Origin: Lycium barbarum | Taxonomy: Eukaryota > Streptophyta > Magnoliopsida > Solanales > Solanaceae | Length of the DNA: 64,000 nucleotides | Direction: 5' to 3' | Assembly (NCBI RefSeq): GCF_019175385.1 | Contig: NC_083344.1 | Span: 7,602,965-7,666,964, forward strand | Notes under the pieces: model-generated | What the model was told of the DNA's origin: nothing | Databases searched by the model: none | What the model saw: only the letters and a program-made list of their open reading frames with translations | Shown here: one piece after another, positions 1 to 11,815 of the stretch | Layout: each line of letters starts with the position of its first letter | Numbering within the stretch: the stretch's first letter is position 1 | Position numbers and translations under genes: made by a program

Positions 1-714
1 TGATGAAGAATTTGCCCATTTGATTCTTAAGCGAGCTAATCAATAATCTTGCTTAGCCAATCAATTTGTTTAAAGCTTAATCTGTTCAAAATTAGATCAG
101 ATGTCACTTTCTTTAGTTTACTTAATATCCATTGATATTGTAGCAGACTCAAAATCAGCGTGTAATGGTCATTTTGGCAAATAACTACACTAAAGTTGAA
201 ATGTTATATTTGGACTTTTTTTTAGAGTAAATTACTTTCAGTTATGGAATAACAATATAAGTTTAACGTAACACATCGATAATTATGTGGTGAAACAAGG
301 AACAATTGGTAATCTTGATAAATTATAAATATTCACAAGCAAAGGGATCAAAAGTGCATGTTTCAATTAATTGACGGTTAAATGTGCTTAGTTAAATATC
401 ATAAAAACTAAAATTAGAATTTATTAATAACCAAGGGACCAAAAGTACTATTAACCCCAAAAAACATTTTTTTTTAATAAAAAAAAAAAAACAATTCAAT
501 TATGAAAATTTTGAATTTTCAAAAGCTAGGAAGAGGCTTTCATCAAGGAAACACTGGTTTAATGCAAGAAAGGACCAATTAATTCTAAATGGAAAGTAAT
601 CAAGTGCAAATCATAAGAATTAATTAATTCTGCTTAATTATATTGAAGTCAGTTACAAATCCTAATCTGCCATTTCTTCAAACTTCATTTTTTTTTAATT
701 TTGCTTCACAATCG
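1..714. other. AT-rich upstream DNA, no gene seen
   Basis: No convincing exon or RNA gene. The stretch is AT-rich with homopolymer runs near 470-490. Phrases around 240-440 (blocks such as GATCAAAAGTGCA and TTTAACGTAACACA) recur in reverse orientation around 30310-30500, so part of it is probably a decayed repeat. The promoter of the gene starting at 886 should lie in the right-hand part, but I cannot pick out a clear TATA box or transcription start. Confidence 0.5.
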
Positions 715-842
715 TGTATGGTATTCTTTTTAGACCCTGACTAATTCGAATTAAGGCACGAAACCGCATTTTTTTCCATTCACATGCTCGAACCGGAGAC
801 CTCTAGCAAAAAGGTTGAGGGATCCTAACCATACAGCCAAAA
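715..842 (-). mobile_element. tRNA-derived SINE remnant
   Basis: Read on the minus strand, the head resembles a tRNA promoter. An A-box-like TGGCTGTATGGTTAGG lies at about 824-839 and a B-box-like GGTTCGAGCATG at about 783-796, followed by a tail ending in TTAGTCAGGGTCTAAAAAG. This is the arrangement of tRNA-related plant SINEs. It sits just 5' of the start codon at 886, so it may contribute to the 5' leader of that gene. Target duplications are not clear. Confidence 0.55.
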
Positions 843-885
843 TTTCAAATATTCATATATTACTGATTTTGGTAAGTTGATTGAA

Positions 886-3800
886 ATGGAATGCTATGAA
901 GAAAAGAAAAAGAGAAGTTTTAGTTATGATATTGGAGATCAAAAGCTTAAGCTAATTGATATTTCCTCAGAGGAAGATTGTCTTATTGATTCTCCTTTAT
1001 TTGATTCTCTTGAAGACCTTCGCCTTTCAGGTCAATAAATCTCTTTGACATATGTTTATTTTTTGTATGTGTTTCATACGTGCATTTATATTTATATGAC
1101 GGTATTTGATTGGACACAAAGCTTAATCATGATGTTAATTTGACTTATATGTTATATTAGTATAGTGAACCAAAACTATTAACGTTATCGGTGACGAGTT
1201 AGTTTGATAGAAAAAACATCGCGTAGTTGGACGAATTTGAATTATTAAAATTTGTAACAGTTGTCTAGAAATGGAATAATGTGATTTTTGAAATCTACAA
1301 AATGGGAAGAATGTCATATATATGTTGAGATGTAGAGAGTATTTGATATTTTTGCGTAAAATTTAGCTTTTGTTGGAAGCAGTAACGAGATAGGATTTTC
1401 ACCAAGGGATTTCATCATCTACTATATTTACTTAAAATTAAAGAAAAAAGACCTATAGAGTATGATTTTCCGGCATCCGCCCCTGGTTGAAACTATCTTG
1501 ATTGTACTACTATATTGTGGAAGACAGATCAACCACATTTCTTTGAATTTGAACTTGGAGGTTGTTTTCTTTTGGGTTAAATACTAATCATGTCATGTCC
1601 TTTGAGAATTGGTTTAAATGGAATTCATTTTGTGGGGAGTTATATTTACAATAGGAAGATGAGTCTGGGTGTACACTTTTTCATTTGTTCTTTATACTTG
1701 TGTGCAATTGTATGCAACAATTTCACTTGATGTCATTTCTGCAGTAACATTGGACAATATAAATGAGAATGGGGTTTCAAATTCATCAAGAACTTCCTTG
1801 CAAAGAGATAAAACAACACAAGTGAACCAACAGAAGGAGCTAAAGCATTTGTCTTCTGCACCTATTCAGCCAGGAAGACCTAGTTTCTTGCGCAAAAGTT
1901 CAGCTTGGGATAACGCCTTCTTCACTAGTGCAGGTACTATTTTATTAGATTTTTTTAGCATTATTTCATCTATGATTGTTCTATGTACATGTCAATGCAG
2001 TTAGTTGCTTCATGCTTGTAAGATTTAAAATACTTCATCCATCGAAAGGTGTCGTTCTATATACGGTTACTTTAAGTCTAGTTTTTCTAGGAGTCTTTTA
2101 CTCCTGTAAGATATTTGTATGCTAGTCAAAAATATAGAGAACTTCTAGCGCTTAAATTTATTTCATACAATATTAAACTGAGGTGAGATTAAATGGACCG
2201 ACATGGACACTGAGGATTCATATAGCTGACTCCGACTTGCTTGGCATTAGGGACAGTTAATAGTTGTTTTATCCATTGACAGATTTTGATCTATATATGA
2301 TTACTTTAAGTCTAATGTTTTCGTAGGAGTCTTTTGTTAGAAATTTGTATGCCAACAGAAAATATAGAGAATTTCTGGTGCTTATTAAAGTTATTTTATA
2401 TAATATTGGACTAAGACGAGCTTAAAATGGAGCTACATAGACAGTGAGTACTCATATAGCTAACCACGACTTGCGTGAGTTTGAGAGACAGTTGTTGTTG
2501 TATCCATTGACAGGTCTTTTGGATCCACATGAACTATCGTCTATATCAGATGTACGCGCTCGAAAGCCAGTCCTATCGGCTATTTCAGATACTGGAACTG
2601 ACTCCACAGACATGGTTAGTCACATAAGGGACAATGTTAAACTTGATGGTTCCCTTTCTTTACAACTTGCAAGTATTATATTAATGGATTGACGCTCTCA
2701 TTTTAATTGTCAGATCTATCACAGGCAAGTTTCCAAAAGGAAAAACATGAATAATGCAAGAGCAGAGAGAAGTAAAATAGAAGTAAGTGTTGTTTTATAC
2801 ATTTATTAAGTACATGACTTCAAAGAGTTGAATGAAGTTATTCACATTTTATTACTCTATTGTGTACTACTCTGTGTTACACTGATTGTTTAACCTTTTT
2901 GGGTTAATCAGTTAAATTGTCACTATAGTTAACAGACATCATTCACTAATAGTAACATTGTTTCAATCATTTTTTAAACTTCAGCATTAGTATTTACTAC
3001 CTTTTGTCTGTCTCTGTTTTATTTTCAATGCAGAAGTTTAGTTGCTATGAGTCTTACTATTACTAGTGAATGTATAACTAGTTGAGTTATAGGTAGAAAT
3101 AGGCCAAATGTTATTATTTAGTGAAGTATAACTAGTATATTGAACTTCTATATACTGACAGTTTAGAAATATTTTATTCTACCAAGTTACCTTCGAATCA
3201 ATTAAAGGTACTTGCCTATAAAATAAGCAAATAACTTCTACAGTAGGTTACATTACACTGCTTGTGTAAAAAATCATTTACAATGTCAATGGATATAGAT
3301 AAACCCTTAATACAATAGAGGATCTGAAGCGAGTTCTCATGTTTCTTAGCCTCTCATCCTATAGTGAACTTTGCCTTGTATACACAACTGGATTTTCATC
3401 TTTGCTTCTGTCAAATGCATAGGAGGTGGGAACACCCTATTAAAATGAATAAACTAGTTTAAATTGCAAACTGCTAAGTGATTATTACTAACACAGTTTT
3501 GTTGTTGTTGATTAGCAACATTGTAAAAGAAGAGAGTTCAATTCACTAGACCTCAAGCTTCCCAAGGTTCCACGTGTGGAGAAAAGGGCCTCGTCTTCGC
3601 AAAGTAAATTATCATCACCAGATATGCACATTGCAGAAGTGGGAGGCAAGAGAAGAACTGGAGCTGGTACGCGACATACTTATAGAAACTCCTGTTTGAA
3701 AATGAGGTTGCTTTCTCATTCTCGATCGTTTATGATAGAATAAATAACATGTGCCTTTTGTAGGACGAGATTTGATGCTGTCGAATTCTACTACTCACTC

Positions 3801-5331
3801 TTCAATCACCTCTTGTCGTTTGTATGAGACATCTGGTTATGCTAGGAAACGAGGAGAAACCCGAAAGAGTAAACTATCTGCCTCTGTCTCGTGCACGAAG
3901 ACTCCAACAAGATCATCTACACAGAGTAAAAGGTTTGAAAATCTTAGTTCCTCAACGGAAATTCATTGTTCCTCTAAGTCCTTGAAATCGTCATCTTCAA
4001 CTTCTAGCACCAACCAAGCTCGTGGTGATTCGGATCATCGTCTTAATATGACATTTGGACCAACTCAGAATTTATGGTCTCCAAGTCAAGTTACTGGACC
4101 TATTGCTTCAGTGCCAAGGAAGAATTCTCAACCATCTGGTCTTTGTATGCCATCGCCAAAATTTGGCTTCTTTGATGAGGTTGGTTTTGCCTCACTTTAA
4201 TTCAGTAATTGGTTTGAAGAAAACAATCCTAAAAGTACATATATCTGTTATTATAAACATATCGTCTATAGTCAACCCTCTCTATATCAACCATCCTCTA
4301 TAACAACATTTCACTATGACAACCTGTGGAACTGAAATTTCATATTATGTTATATTTTTCTATAACAATATCTCGTTATAGCAGTCAAAAATATCCGAAC
4401 AAATGATGCCGTTAGAGAGAGCTTTGACTGTATTGTGTTTTATGTATGCACATTGTGGGATTTCACTGGGTATGTTGCTGTTGTTGTACATTGCAGACAT
4501 CTTTAACCAGTTGGTCAGGGGCATGCTAATTGCTTTGTGTCACAGTTAATATATGTACATATTTGATATAAACTAGCGGCCTGTGATTTTTGTTGACAGG
4601 ATATGTCAGTGGTGAGAACTTTCAATGGAAATTCGAATCAAGCACATAAGCAGGGAAAGTCGTCAAGTTTAGATAAGGGCAAAAGTGCGGAAGCATCAAC
4701 TAAAGTTAAACGAGCTAGAAGTCCGCTATGCACTGACAATGTAAACCGAGGTCTAATGAGAACAAGACTACTCCCAAGTCCAAAAGTCGAGCTCCCATAT
4801 ATGCGAAAAGGTGGCTTGGACAAATCTATGGAAATTGACAGAAAAGTTTGCTCAAAGTTGAGGAAAGTTGGTGCAGGAGAACATGACAGAAAAAAAGTTG
4901 GACTAGTAAATGAGATAGTAAAGACTAAGCTAGAAAGAGAGAAAATGGTTACAAAATATGCCAAGGGAATCAGCACTACAACAACAAATACGCCTCAAGC
5001 CCAAGCAAGTAGGGGTCGGCTGTATGAATCCTCACTGTCCATGCCGCTCCATTTAAGCCCGTTCGATCAGGAGAAGGGGATTACTAGCACTTCAAAATCA
5101 AGAAAGCAAGAAAATGAAGTTAATGATTTGAGTAGATACTTGGAGCTCATTGATTTTCATGATGGAGCAGAAACACAGCTTAAACAGAGAAAGAGTTTTC
5201 CTCATATGAGAACTCCATTGGTTGAGAAAAAATCTGTTTGCAACAGAAGTGTAGCTCTGAGATCAGGTATGGTTAAGGACAGGGAGTCATCTTTGCTTTC
5301 TTCAAAAGGAACAGACAAAGAGAATAATTGA
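886..5331 (+). CDS. Seven-exon plant-specific basic Ser-rich protein, function unknown
   Basis: I built the model from GT-AG sites with matching phases: 886-1030, 1745-1933, 2514-2614, 2714-2782, 3516-3666, 3764-4179 and 4600-5331 (1803 nt, 600 aa plus stop). The ATG at 886 opens an acidic first exon ending at a CAG/GT donor. The most conserved-looking block spans residues 97-120 (LRKSSAWDNAFFTSAG followed by GLLDPHELSSI across an exon joint). It resembles a motif in uncharacterised plant proteins that usually reads RKSLAWDSAFFTS. A second block (PSPKFGFFDE) ends exon 6. The rest is low complexity, rich in Ser, Lys and Arg, with no enzyme motif, signal peptide or membrane segment. The C-terminus is DKENN, a KEN-box-like degron, so a cell-cycle-regulated protein is conceivable, but that is inference. 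Least certain are the exon 3 donor (2615) and the short exon 4. No internal stop occurs in the spliced frame. Confidence 0.75.
2057..2513 (+). repeat. Intronic tandem duplication carrying a duplicated 3' splice site
   Basis: Intron 2 holds two diverged copies of a segment of about 230 bp (about 2057-2282 and 2290-2513). Each ends in the same acceptor context, ATCCATTGACAG, at 2282 and at 2513. The model uses the second, which alone joins in phase to an open exon. The first is a decoy or a former acceptor. Confidence 0.75.
4262..4437. mobile_element. Short TIR element (MITE) in intron 6
   Basis: The ends are inverted: TATAGTCAACCCTCTCTAT on the left and TTAGAGAGAGCTTTGACTGTA on the right. The interior is a CTATAACAACA-type repeat familiar from dispersed Solanaceae MITEs. 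It lies within the intron between 4180 and 4599, so it does not touch coding sequence. Confidence 0.55.
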
Positions 5332-5339
5332 GCACCATA

Positions 5340-5466
5340 CAAATCTATATTGCTCGACTCTCCGAAAATGTTGCCACACCGTGTTGGATCCTCAAAAACG
5401 GCAATACTTTTAGAGGATCCGACACGCATCGAACGACATGTTTGAAGAGTCTGAACAACATAGATG
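5340..5466. mobile_element. Foldback MITE in the 3' UTR of the first gene
   Basis: Starting about 10 bases after the stop at 5331, CTATATTGCTCGACTCTCC on the left pairs imperfectly with GAAGAGTCTGAACAACATAG on the right, and a GGATCC-containing core pairs internally. The whole could form a hairpin of about 125 nt in the transcript's 3' UTR. Dispersed elements of this type (TTGCTCGGACTC) are common in Solanaceae. Confidence 0.6.
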
Positions 5467-6684
5467 CAAATCATTGATGGATGCTTATGTTGTCTGCCAA
5501 AATGCTAGTCCTTAAGTTCTTGATAGACATCATTTTGTTTTAATGCATAATTGTTTAACTCTTCGCATATGTGTGAAAGCAGACACTAGCATGAGTTGGC
5601 CATTGATCAACCAAATGGGGCAATAGGCATTCATTTCTATTGTTATCATACATGTCAAAAGCCACATTTTGGTCATTGCGTGACAAACTTTCGTACCATG
5701 GATATTAGTTTTTTTTTTTTTTTTTAAAAAAAAATCAATATTACTAGCAAATGAAATAAATGTTACCACCTCTATCCTGGAAAAAATGAAGGTACAGTGT
5801 ATCGGATTCAATGTGTCATTTTTTTTATTTTTTTTTGTGAATTCGGGGAATTGATTTTTTGAACTAGGGGCAACACCTTTAATTTTGTTATAAATTGGAA
5901 CATCTATTCATTGGTTTCTTGAGATGAAATTTACATATTTGAAAATTACGTAAAAGTACTAGTCCAAAATTGTAGTTTTTGTATTAAAATCATAATTAAA
6001 AAAGTAGTTTGATTTTTTCAAATAATTGTAGAGTTCAACTTCCATACCCTAAAAGGGTTTCAGTTCTTACTTGATTTAGATGACTTAGAGGGAGGGACTC
6101 AGATTGAGTCCTGGATCTTGCAAGATCACTCGTCAGCAGCAATTCTTTAGGTGCGTTTGCTTTATAGCTTACGCACTTCATGCCCAGTATTTAAACGAAT
6201 TTTTAGTATATCAGATCACCTGAAAGTTAACTATAACAAGTTAAAATACACTTATAGCGTACGAATTCTTTACAGTTAAATCCATATTAATAAGCTATTC
6301 CTTTTTAGATGGACAGAATAATTTCGAAGCTCTCCATAATCTATCTTACTTCTTAAAGGTTCATATTGGTTGTCAACATCAATAATGAGATTTCGTCTAA
6401 GCAAAAATGGGATTGCCCTTTTCACGCATGTAGCTCCAACAGGAAGTAAAAAAGTTGTTTTTTTGCATAAAGAAAAGTGATGGTCCTTAGAGAGTGGGCA
6501 TAAAATGAGTAGCCTCTTTTTCCTTTGTGTCATCCATTTCAAAGGGGACAAAAAACAGCATAGGCTTTGAGCATTATTCTTTCTAGGATATGAAGGTAAA
6601 AGTAGGGGTTGATGTAGAGTGTAATATATCTCGGTTCAGCCGAATTGTGTAGCTTTAATTCAGATTAAGTATATATGTTAAAAG
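5467..6684. other. Intergenic AT-rich DNA, no gene seen
   Basis: Short reading frames here are not supported by protein-like composition or splice context. A T/A homopolymer pair at about 5709-5733 is the only distinctive structure. The rest is probably decayed repeat DNA. Confidence 0.5.
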
Positions 6685-6853
6685 ACAGAGGGGGAACTAG
6701 AACTTAAAGCATAGGTTTAGCATTTTAGCCCTTTTAAATTATGGAGTTTGAAATTAATAATTTGTACATAGGATGTCTTAAGCCAAATACAATATCTGGA
6801 CCAAGGTTGTTACTGGATTCGTCAGAACCCGTACCTTAGTCTCTAGCTCTGCC
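6685..6853. mobile_element. Decayed hAT-type MITE (GGCGGAGCCA family)
   Basis: Degenerate ends AGAGGGGGAACTAGA and TCTAGCTCTGCCC match the inverted termini of the better-preserved family member at 48238-48425. The right-hand part (GGACCAAGGTTGTTACTGGATTCG) is shared with about 22030-22090, so this insertion predates duplication of the surrounding module. Confidence 0.5.
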
Positions 6854-6854
6854 C

Positions 6855-7567
6855 ATGTTAAAAGATTCACAAAATATAACAAGTATTAATTCCGAAACTC
6901 ATTTATTAGCACTTGAGGATGTTGTTTTAGAATCTAATATTCATGAAATTCAAATTCTGAATTTATCTCTGGGCATGAGAGGGCTACTAAGGTGTGTATA
7001 TATTCCAAAAATGGTGGCCCCCGAGGGTACTCATTACTTAGATAGCTTAAGCGTATTTTTCATTACATGTTTGAGAAAAAAAGAATCGAAGTGAAAATCT
7101 TGTCGGATTGATTTTTGGTTATTTCTTATCAGTGTCTAAAGTGTAAACAACTAAAATGATTGACATCACCAGATTCCTCAATGATAATCTTTGGCACTAT
7201 TTGTTTGTATGGAATAGTATTACTTGTCTGTATTTAGTGGTTATAGCACATTATTATAATTTATCGATTAAGTGATAAAATAATAATTTAAAAAAAAAGA
7301 AAAATAATAGCATGAATACACGATGCAACGAAAGTTTTTTTGTTGTTTGCAAAAGTTAACAGATTTGAATAAGCAGAGAACGCTCGGATTTTCAATTAAT
7401 TAGATTGAGGACCCCAATATAAAAAATTAGAATGAAGACATGGATAAAATATTTACCCGATATTTGCATCAAATCATGTTAACTTATCAAGGAGTGGGCG
7501 TTAATATGTTCTTTTGATTGCTTGCTTAGCGCAAAGTTAAGAGATTTGAATGAGGAGCAAGGACTCA
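6855..7567. repeat. Module M1, paralogous to about 22085-23570
   Basis: Long stretches agree with the copy at 22085-23570, for example ATGATTGACATCACCAGATT (7158 here, 22622 there) and CAAAGTTAAGAGATTTGAAT. M1 lacks the plastid-like insert, the SINE and the hAT MITE present in the other copy, so it shows their pre-insertion state. No gene recognised. Confidence 0.75.
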
Positions 7568-7643
7568 AAGGGCCTGTTTGGAAAGCCACCCAGGTAATTG
7601 GAATTGGATGTAATTGCACAGTTTGGTCTGTTTGTTTACTTAG

Positions 7644-9793
7644 GGCCTGTTTGGAAAGCCACCCAGGTAATTGGAATTGGGTGTAATTGGATGTAATTAC
7701 ACAGTTTGGCCTGTTTGTTTGACCAGGTAATTACACAGTTATGTGAGAATTGGATGTAATTGACAGGGTGTAATTACACTCTCCAATTCTCAAGGGGGGG
7801 GCTGAGAATTGGGTGTAATTACACCCTGTAATTACAGGATTACTTTTTAGTCTGTTTATTTTTTACTTTAATTCATTTTTATTTTTAAATTATTTTATTT
7901 CTATTATTTTAATTTTTTTTATTTTAAATATTTTTTTATTTCAATTATTTTTATTTCTTTTTTATTTTTACTTTTTTATTTTTTTATTTTTTAAAATGTA
8001 TTTTTATTTTTATATTATTTGTTTTTCATTTTCTTTCTTTTCATTCCCAACCTTTACTTCTTGTGATTCCATGTAATTGCTCGTATTTTTTATTTTATTT
8101 TATTCATTTAGCATAACCGTGTTATTATTCTAATATTTGAAACTACACCTCTTAATATTGGAAAGAATGAGTTATTAACAAACTTGACATATAACAGGTG
8201 ACATTATTTAAGTATAATTTCATTGTGAATAGGGTTATAAACTTATATTTTTCCTTTCTTTTGAATTATTTACTTAAGTTACGTTGGAACTTACTTATGT
8301 AATGTTGGAATTTGACATAAGAGTATTATGTTGAACTTTTTCTTTTGGATTTTGAATTTAGGTTATATTTTCAATTTTAAGTTATTTGCTTTCACATTGC
8401 ATGTTGTTTATTTTTCACTTACATTTGATGGATTTTTTGTGTCAAACATCTGAATAATGTTATGGCATTATATTTATTAATATTATTTTTTTGTCAAACA
8501 TCCAATCCATGACGTTCTCACAAAAAAAGTCTTCTTTTAAGTTTTATAATTAATTAAAATTAAATATTAATTTGAAAAATATATATCAATTATTTTTGTT
8601 ACAATATTAGTTACAAATATATGATTATTAATTAATATATTTTCAAGAAACAATGTGTTATTAAATAACTAATTTAATATCATTTATAAAGGAAATATTT
8701 TTTAAATATTAATTTTAATTTTTTTATAATTAAATTTTATTTTTAAATTAAACTAACAGTGTAATTACACTTGTGCAACCAAACAACACGCTTGTAATTA
8801 CACTGTAATTACGTTATGACAAACAAACAGGTCGTTGTAATTACACTACTGTGTAATTACTACCCTAGTAGAGAAAAGGATAAAAATGGTCCCTTAACTA
8901 TGATAGTAGGTTCGAAATAGTCCCTTAACTATACATTTAACGGTTTTAGTCCTTTAAGTTTGTTACAAGTTAACAAAAATGGTCCCTTAACTATGAGAGT
9001 AGGTTCAAAATAGTCTCTTAACTATGCACTTAACGGTTTTGGCCATTTAAGTTTGCCATAAGTTGACAAAATGGTCCTTTAACTATGAGGGTTGGTTAAA
9101 AATAGTCCCTTAAGTATGCACTTAACGGTTTGATAATGTCAGAAAATAGTGTCTCGAAACACAAAGACCGACGGACTCTATCGATTAAAACTGAGGGAAT
9201 CCATCGACTAAATAAAATACACTAGACTTTAGAAATAAATTAGAAATAGCAGAAACTAAAAAAGTTGTCACTACAAAAAACAAGCGAAAAAAACGATGGA
9301 CAGAAACCGATGGATAAAATCGAGGGACACTATTTTTTATTTTTTACGGAAACCAACGGAAGTCCATCGGTTATTTTTGAGGAAAAATGCGCGAAAGTCC
9401 ATCGTATAACCGACTAACGTCCGTCGGTTTTGTCCCGAGTTATTTGACCGATCTAGAGTTCTCACTAATTTTTCCCTTTTTTTCATAGTTCTCGTCAAAT
9501 CTAACAAATAGAGTTCGATGAATATTTTGTCGAGACTAAAACTGTCAACTTATGGCAAACTTAAAGGACCAAAACCGTTAAGTGCATAGTTAAGGGACTA
9601 TTTTGAACCTACTCTCATAGTTAAGGGATCGTTTTTGTTAACTTGTAACAAACTTAAAGGACTAAAACCGCTAAGTGCATAGTTAAGGGACTATTTTGAA
9701 CCTACTATTATAGTTAAGGGACCATTTTTGTCCTTTTCTCACCCTAGTAATTACACCAATTCCAATTACCAGGTGGCTTTCCAAACAGGCCCT
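7644..9793. mobile_element. Inner TIR element of the same family
   Basis: A second GGGCCTGTTTGGAAAGCC terminus at 7644 pairs with GGCTTTCCAAACAGGCCC at about 9776-9793. The outermost bases extend the palindrome (CTTAGGG and CCCTAAG). The body has GTAATTACA repeats, a G-run at about 7794, and long AT-rich tracts without open frames. It carries the Mutator-type MITE at 8871-9740. Confidence 0.7.
8871..9740. mobile_element. Mutator-type MITE with perfect 9-bp target duplication
   Basis: The element is bounded by ACCCTAGTA at 8862-8870 and again at 9741-9749, a 9-bp duplication typical of MULEs. Its termini (GAGAAAAGG and CCTTTTCTC) open very long inverted repeats. The TIR is itself built of repeated units of about 90 bp (TGGTCCCTTAACTATGA, then TAGTCCCTTAACTATGCA, then AACGGTTTT), about three on the left and two on the right. 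The centre includes CACTACAAAAAA at about 9271, like a CACTA-element end, next to a CCGATGG-rich stretch. No coding capacity. Confidence 0.85.
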
Positions 9794-10749
9794 AAGAAAG
9801 TGTAATTACACTCTCTAATTCTCAAGTGTGTTTTTTTTTTTTTTGGGGGGGGGGGAGTTGAGAATTGTTGTAATTACACCCTGTAATTACATGGTTACTT
9901 TTTAATTCTTTCTTTTTTGTTTTATTTTATTTTTTTTCTTTTTTAATTTATTTTTATTTCTATTATCTTAATTTCTTTTTATATTATTTGTCTTTCATTT
10001 CCTTTCCTCTCATTCCCAAGCTTTTCTTCTTATGGTTCCATGTAATTGTTCGTATTTGTTTTATTTTTTATTCTATTCATTTAGCATAACTGTGTTATTA
10101 TTCTGATTTTTTTAAAATACGTCTCTTAATATTAGAAAGAATGAGTCATTAACAAACCTGACATAAGAGTAATATGTTAAACTTTTTCTTTTGGATTTTA
10201 AATTTAGGTTATATTTTCGATTTTAATTTATTTTTGACAATATTAGTTACAAATTTATGATTCGTTGTGAATGAGGTTGTTTTCCTTTCTTTTGAATTAT
10301 ATTTACTTAAGTTACATTGAAACTTAGTTATGTCATGTTGAAATTTGACATAAGAGTATTATGTTAAACTATTTCTTTTGGATTTTAAATTTAGGTTATA
10401 TTTTCGATTTTAATTTATTTTTGACAATGTTAGTTACAAATTTATGATTATTAATTAATATATTTTCAAGAAGCAATGTGTTGTTAAATACCTAATTTAA
10501 TATCATTTATAATAGCACATATTTTTCATATATTAATTTTTAATTTTGAAAATTAAATTTTATTTTTCAATTAAACTAATTGTGTAATTACACTTGTGCA
10601 ACCAAACAGTATGCTTGTATTTACACTGTAATTACATTATGACAAACAAATAGGTCGTTGTAATTACACAGCAATATAATTTCTGTATAATTATTACCCT
10701 AATAATTACACCAATTCCAATTACCAGGTGGCTTTCCAAGCAGACCCTA

Positions 10750-11039
10750 ATTTCAGTTAATTCAAATTTAAGATCTCATTATAATCTATATCTTTATCTA
10801 TATGTAATATAAAGCTAGGCATCAACAAGGTGATGTGACACCTCTCTATGGCCTCAATTGATATATTTTTTTTCAATTTTTTGACCATTTTTCTATTTTT
10901 TAAAATCTATGTGTTGTTTTAAAAAGTGCAAAAATAAAAAATCTGAAAAGCCATGTTTAAATGACTTACTTAACGCCCTTAATTATGTTAGGTTGCACTG
11001 TATCAACTAAGGTTTAATGGCAGCGTAACTACTCAATAC
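10750..11039. other. Short intergenic stretch between two transposons
   Basis: The first part (TTTCAGTTAATTCAAATT) continues module M1 and matches about 23540. The rest is AT-rich and ends in ACTCAATAC against the copia LTR. No gene seen. Confidence 0.5.
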
Positions 11040-11282
11040 TGTTAAAATCGAGGCAGAGACGAGAATTTGTGAGAGACAAGAATAATGGATGAATTCTTTC
11101 TACTTTGTATTCATCATAACGACCTCCTTATATACAAGGTCCTCCTTATCCTAGTCTAATATGGTAACCCTATTCTAATAGGACTACAAATCCTATATTT
11201 ACCATAATTACAATGGTACCATAAATAGACTAAACTATTACAATTAGACTAGAATAGGGTCTTCGTATATCCGGTCTCAATA
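11040..11282 (-). repeat. 3' LTR of a Ty1/copia element
   Basis: Aligns end to end with 16265-16510, with visible substitutions and small indels, so it is not recent. Read on the plus strand it starts TGTTAAAATCGAGG and ends GGTCTCAATA. The purine-rich tract needed for plus-strand priming follows immediately on the inner side (CCTGAGGGGGG on the minus strand, plus-strand 11283-11293), which sets this as the 3' LTR. Confidence 0.85.
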
Positions 11283-11815
11283 CCCCCCTCAGGTTAGAGC
11301 ATGAGGGTCTCGAATGACCAACTTGCCAAGTAATATTCATGTTGTGATTTTCCCAAAGCCTTTGTAAACACATCGGCCAACTGCTCACTAGTTGACACAT
11401 GACTAGGGAATATTATACTGAATTGGATTGCGAAATATAGTGACAATCCACTTTAATGTGTTTAGTCCGTTCATGAAACATCAGATTTCGGGCAATATAC
11501 AAAGTTGTTTGACTGTCATAGTACATTTTCACCAGAGACTTGTGTTCAAAGCCCAAACTATGCAATATTTTAACCATTTCAATTCATAGACGGTCATTGC
11601 CATCGATCAGTATTCAGCCTCCCTTACGAGCGAGAGACAATATGCTGCTTCTTGATTTTCCAACAGGCGAATTTTCGAGTGAGATAAACCATCCGGTAAG
11701 TGATTTTCGGGTCAACAAACATCCGTCCAGTCCGAATCACACAATCCATATAACTAGAGATCACAATCTTTTCACATTACTATATCTTGTCTTGGGTTCT
11801 TCTTCAACTAATGCA

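Larger units (their letters stand above)
7568..10749. mobile_element. Outer TIR element, host of a three-level nest
   Basis: The left end GGGCCTGTTTGGAAAGCC at 7570 and the right end GGCTTTCCAAGCAGACCC at about 10729-10746 are inverted copies. Only about 75 bp of this element lies left of a second, related element (about 7644-9793). Its body resumes at about 9794 and closely resembles the body of the inner one (GTAATTACACTCTCTAATTC, AT-rich core, TGTAATTACACTTGTGCAACC). The paralogous module around 23530 (AAGGGCTCTAATTTCAG) lacks the whole block, so it is an empty site. It has no coding capacity and is non-autonomous. Confidence 0.7.

Noticed and set aside
4638..4976. Minus-strand frame of 112 aa
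   Set aside because: Antisense shadow of exon 7 of the first gene.
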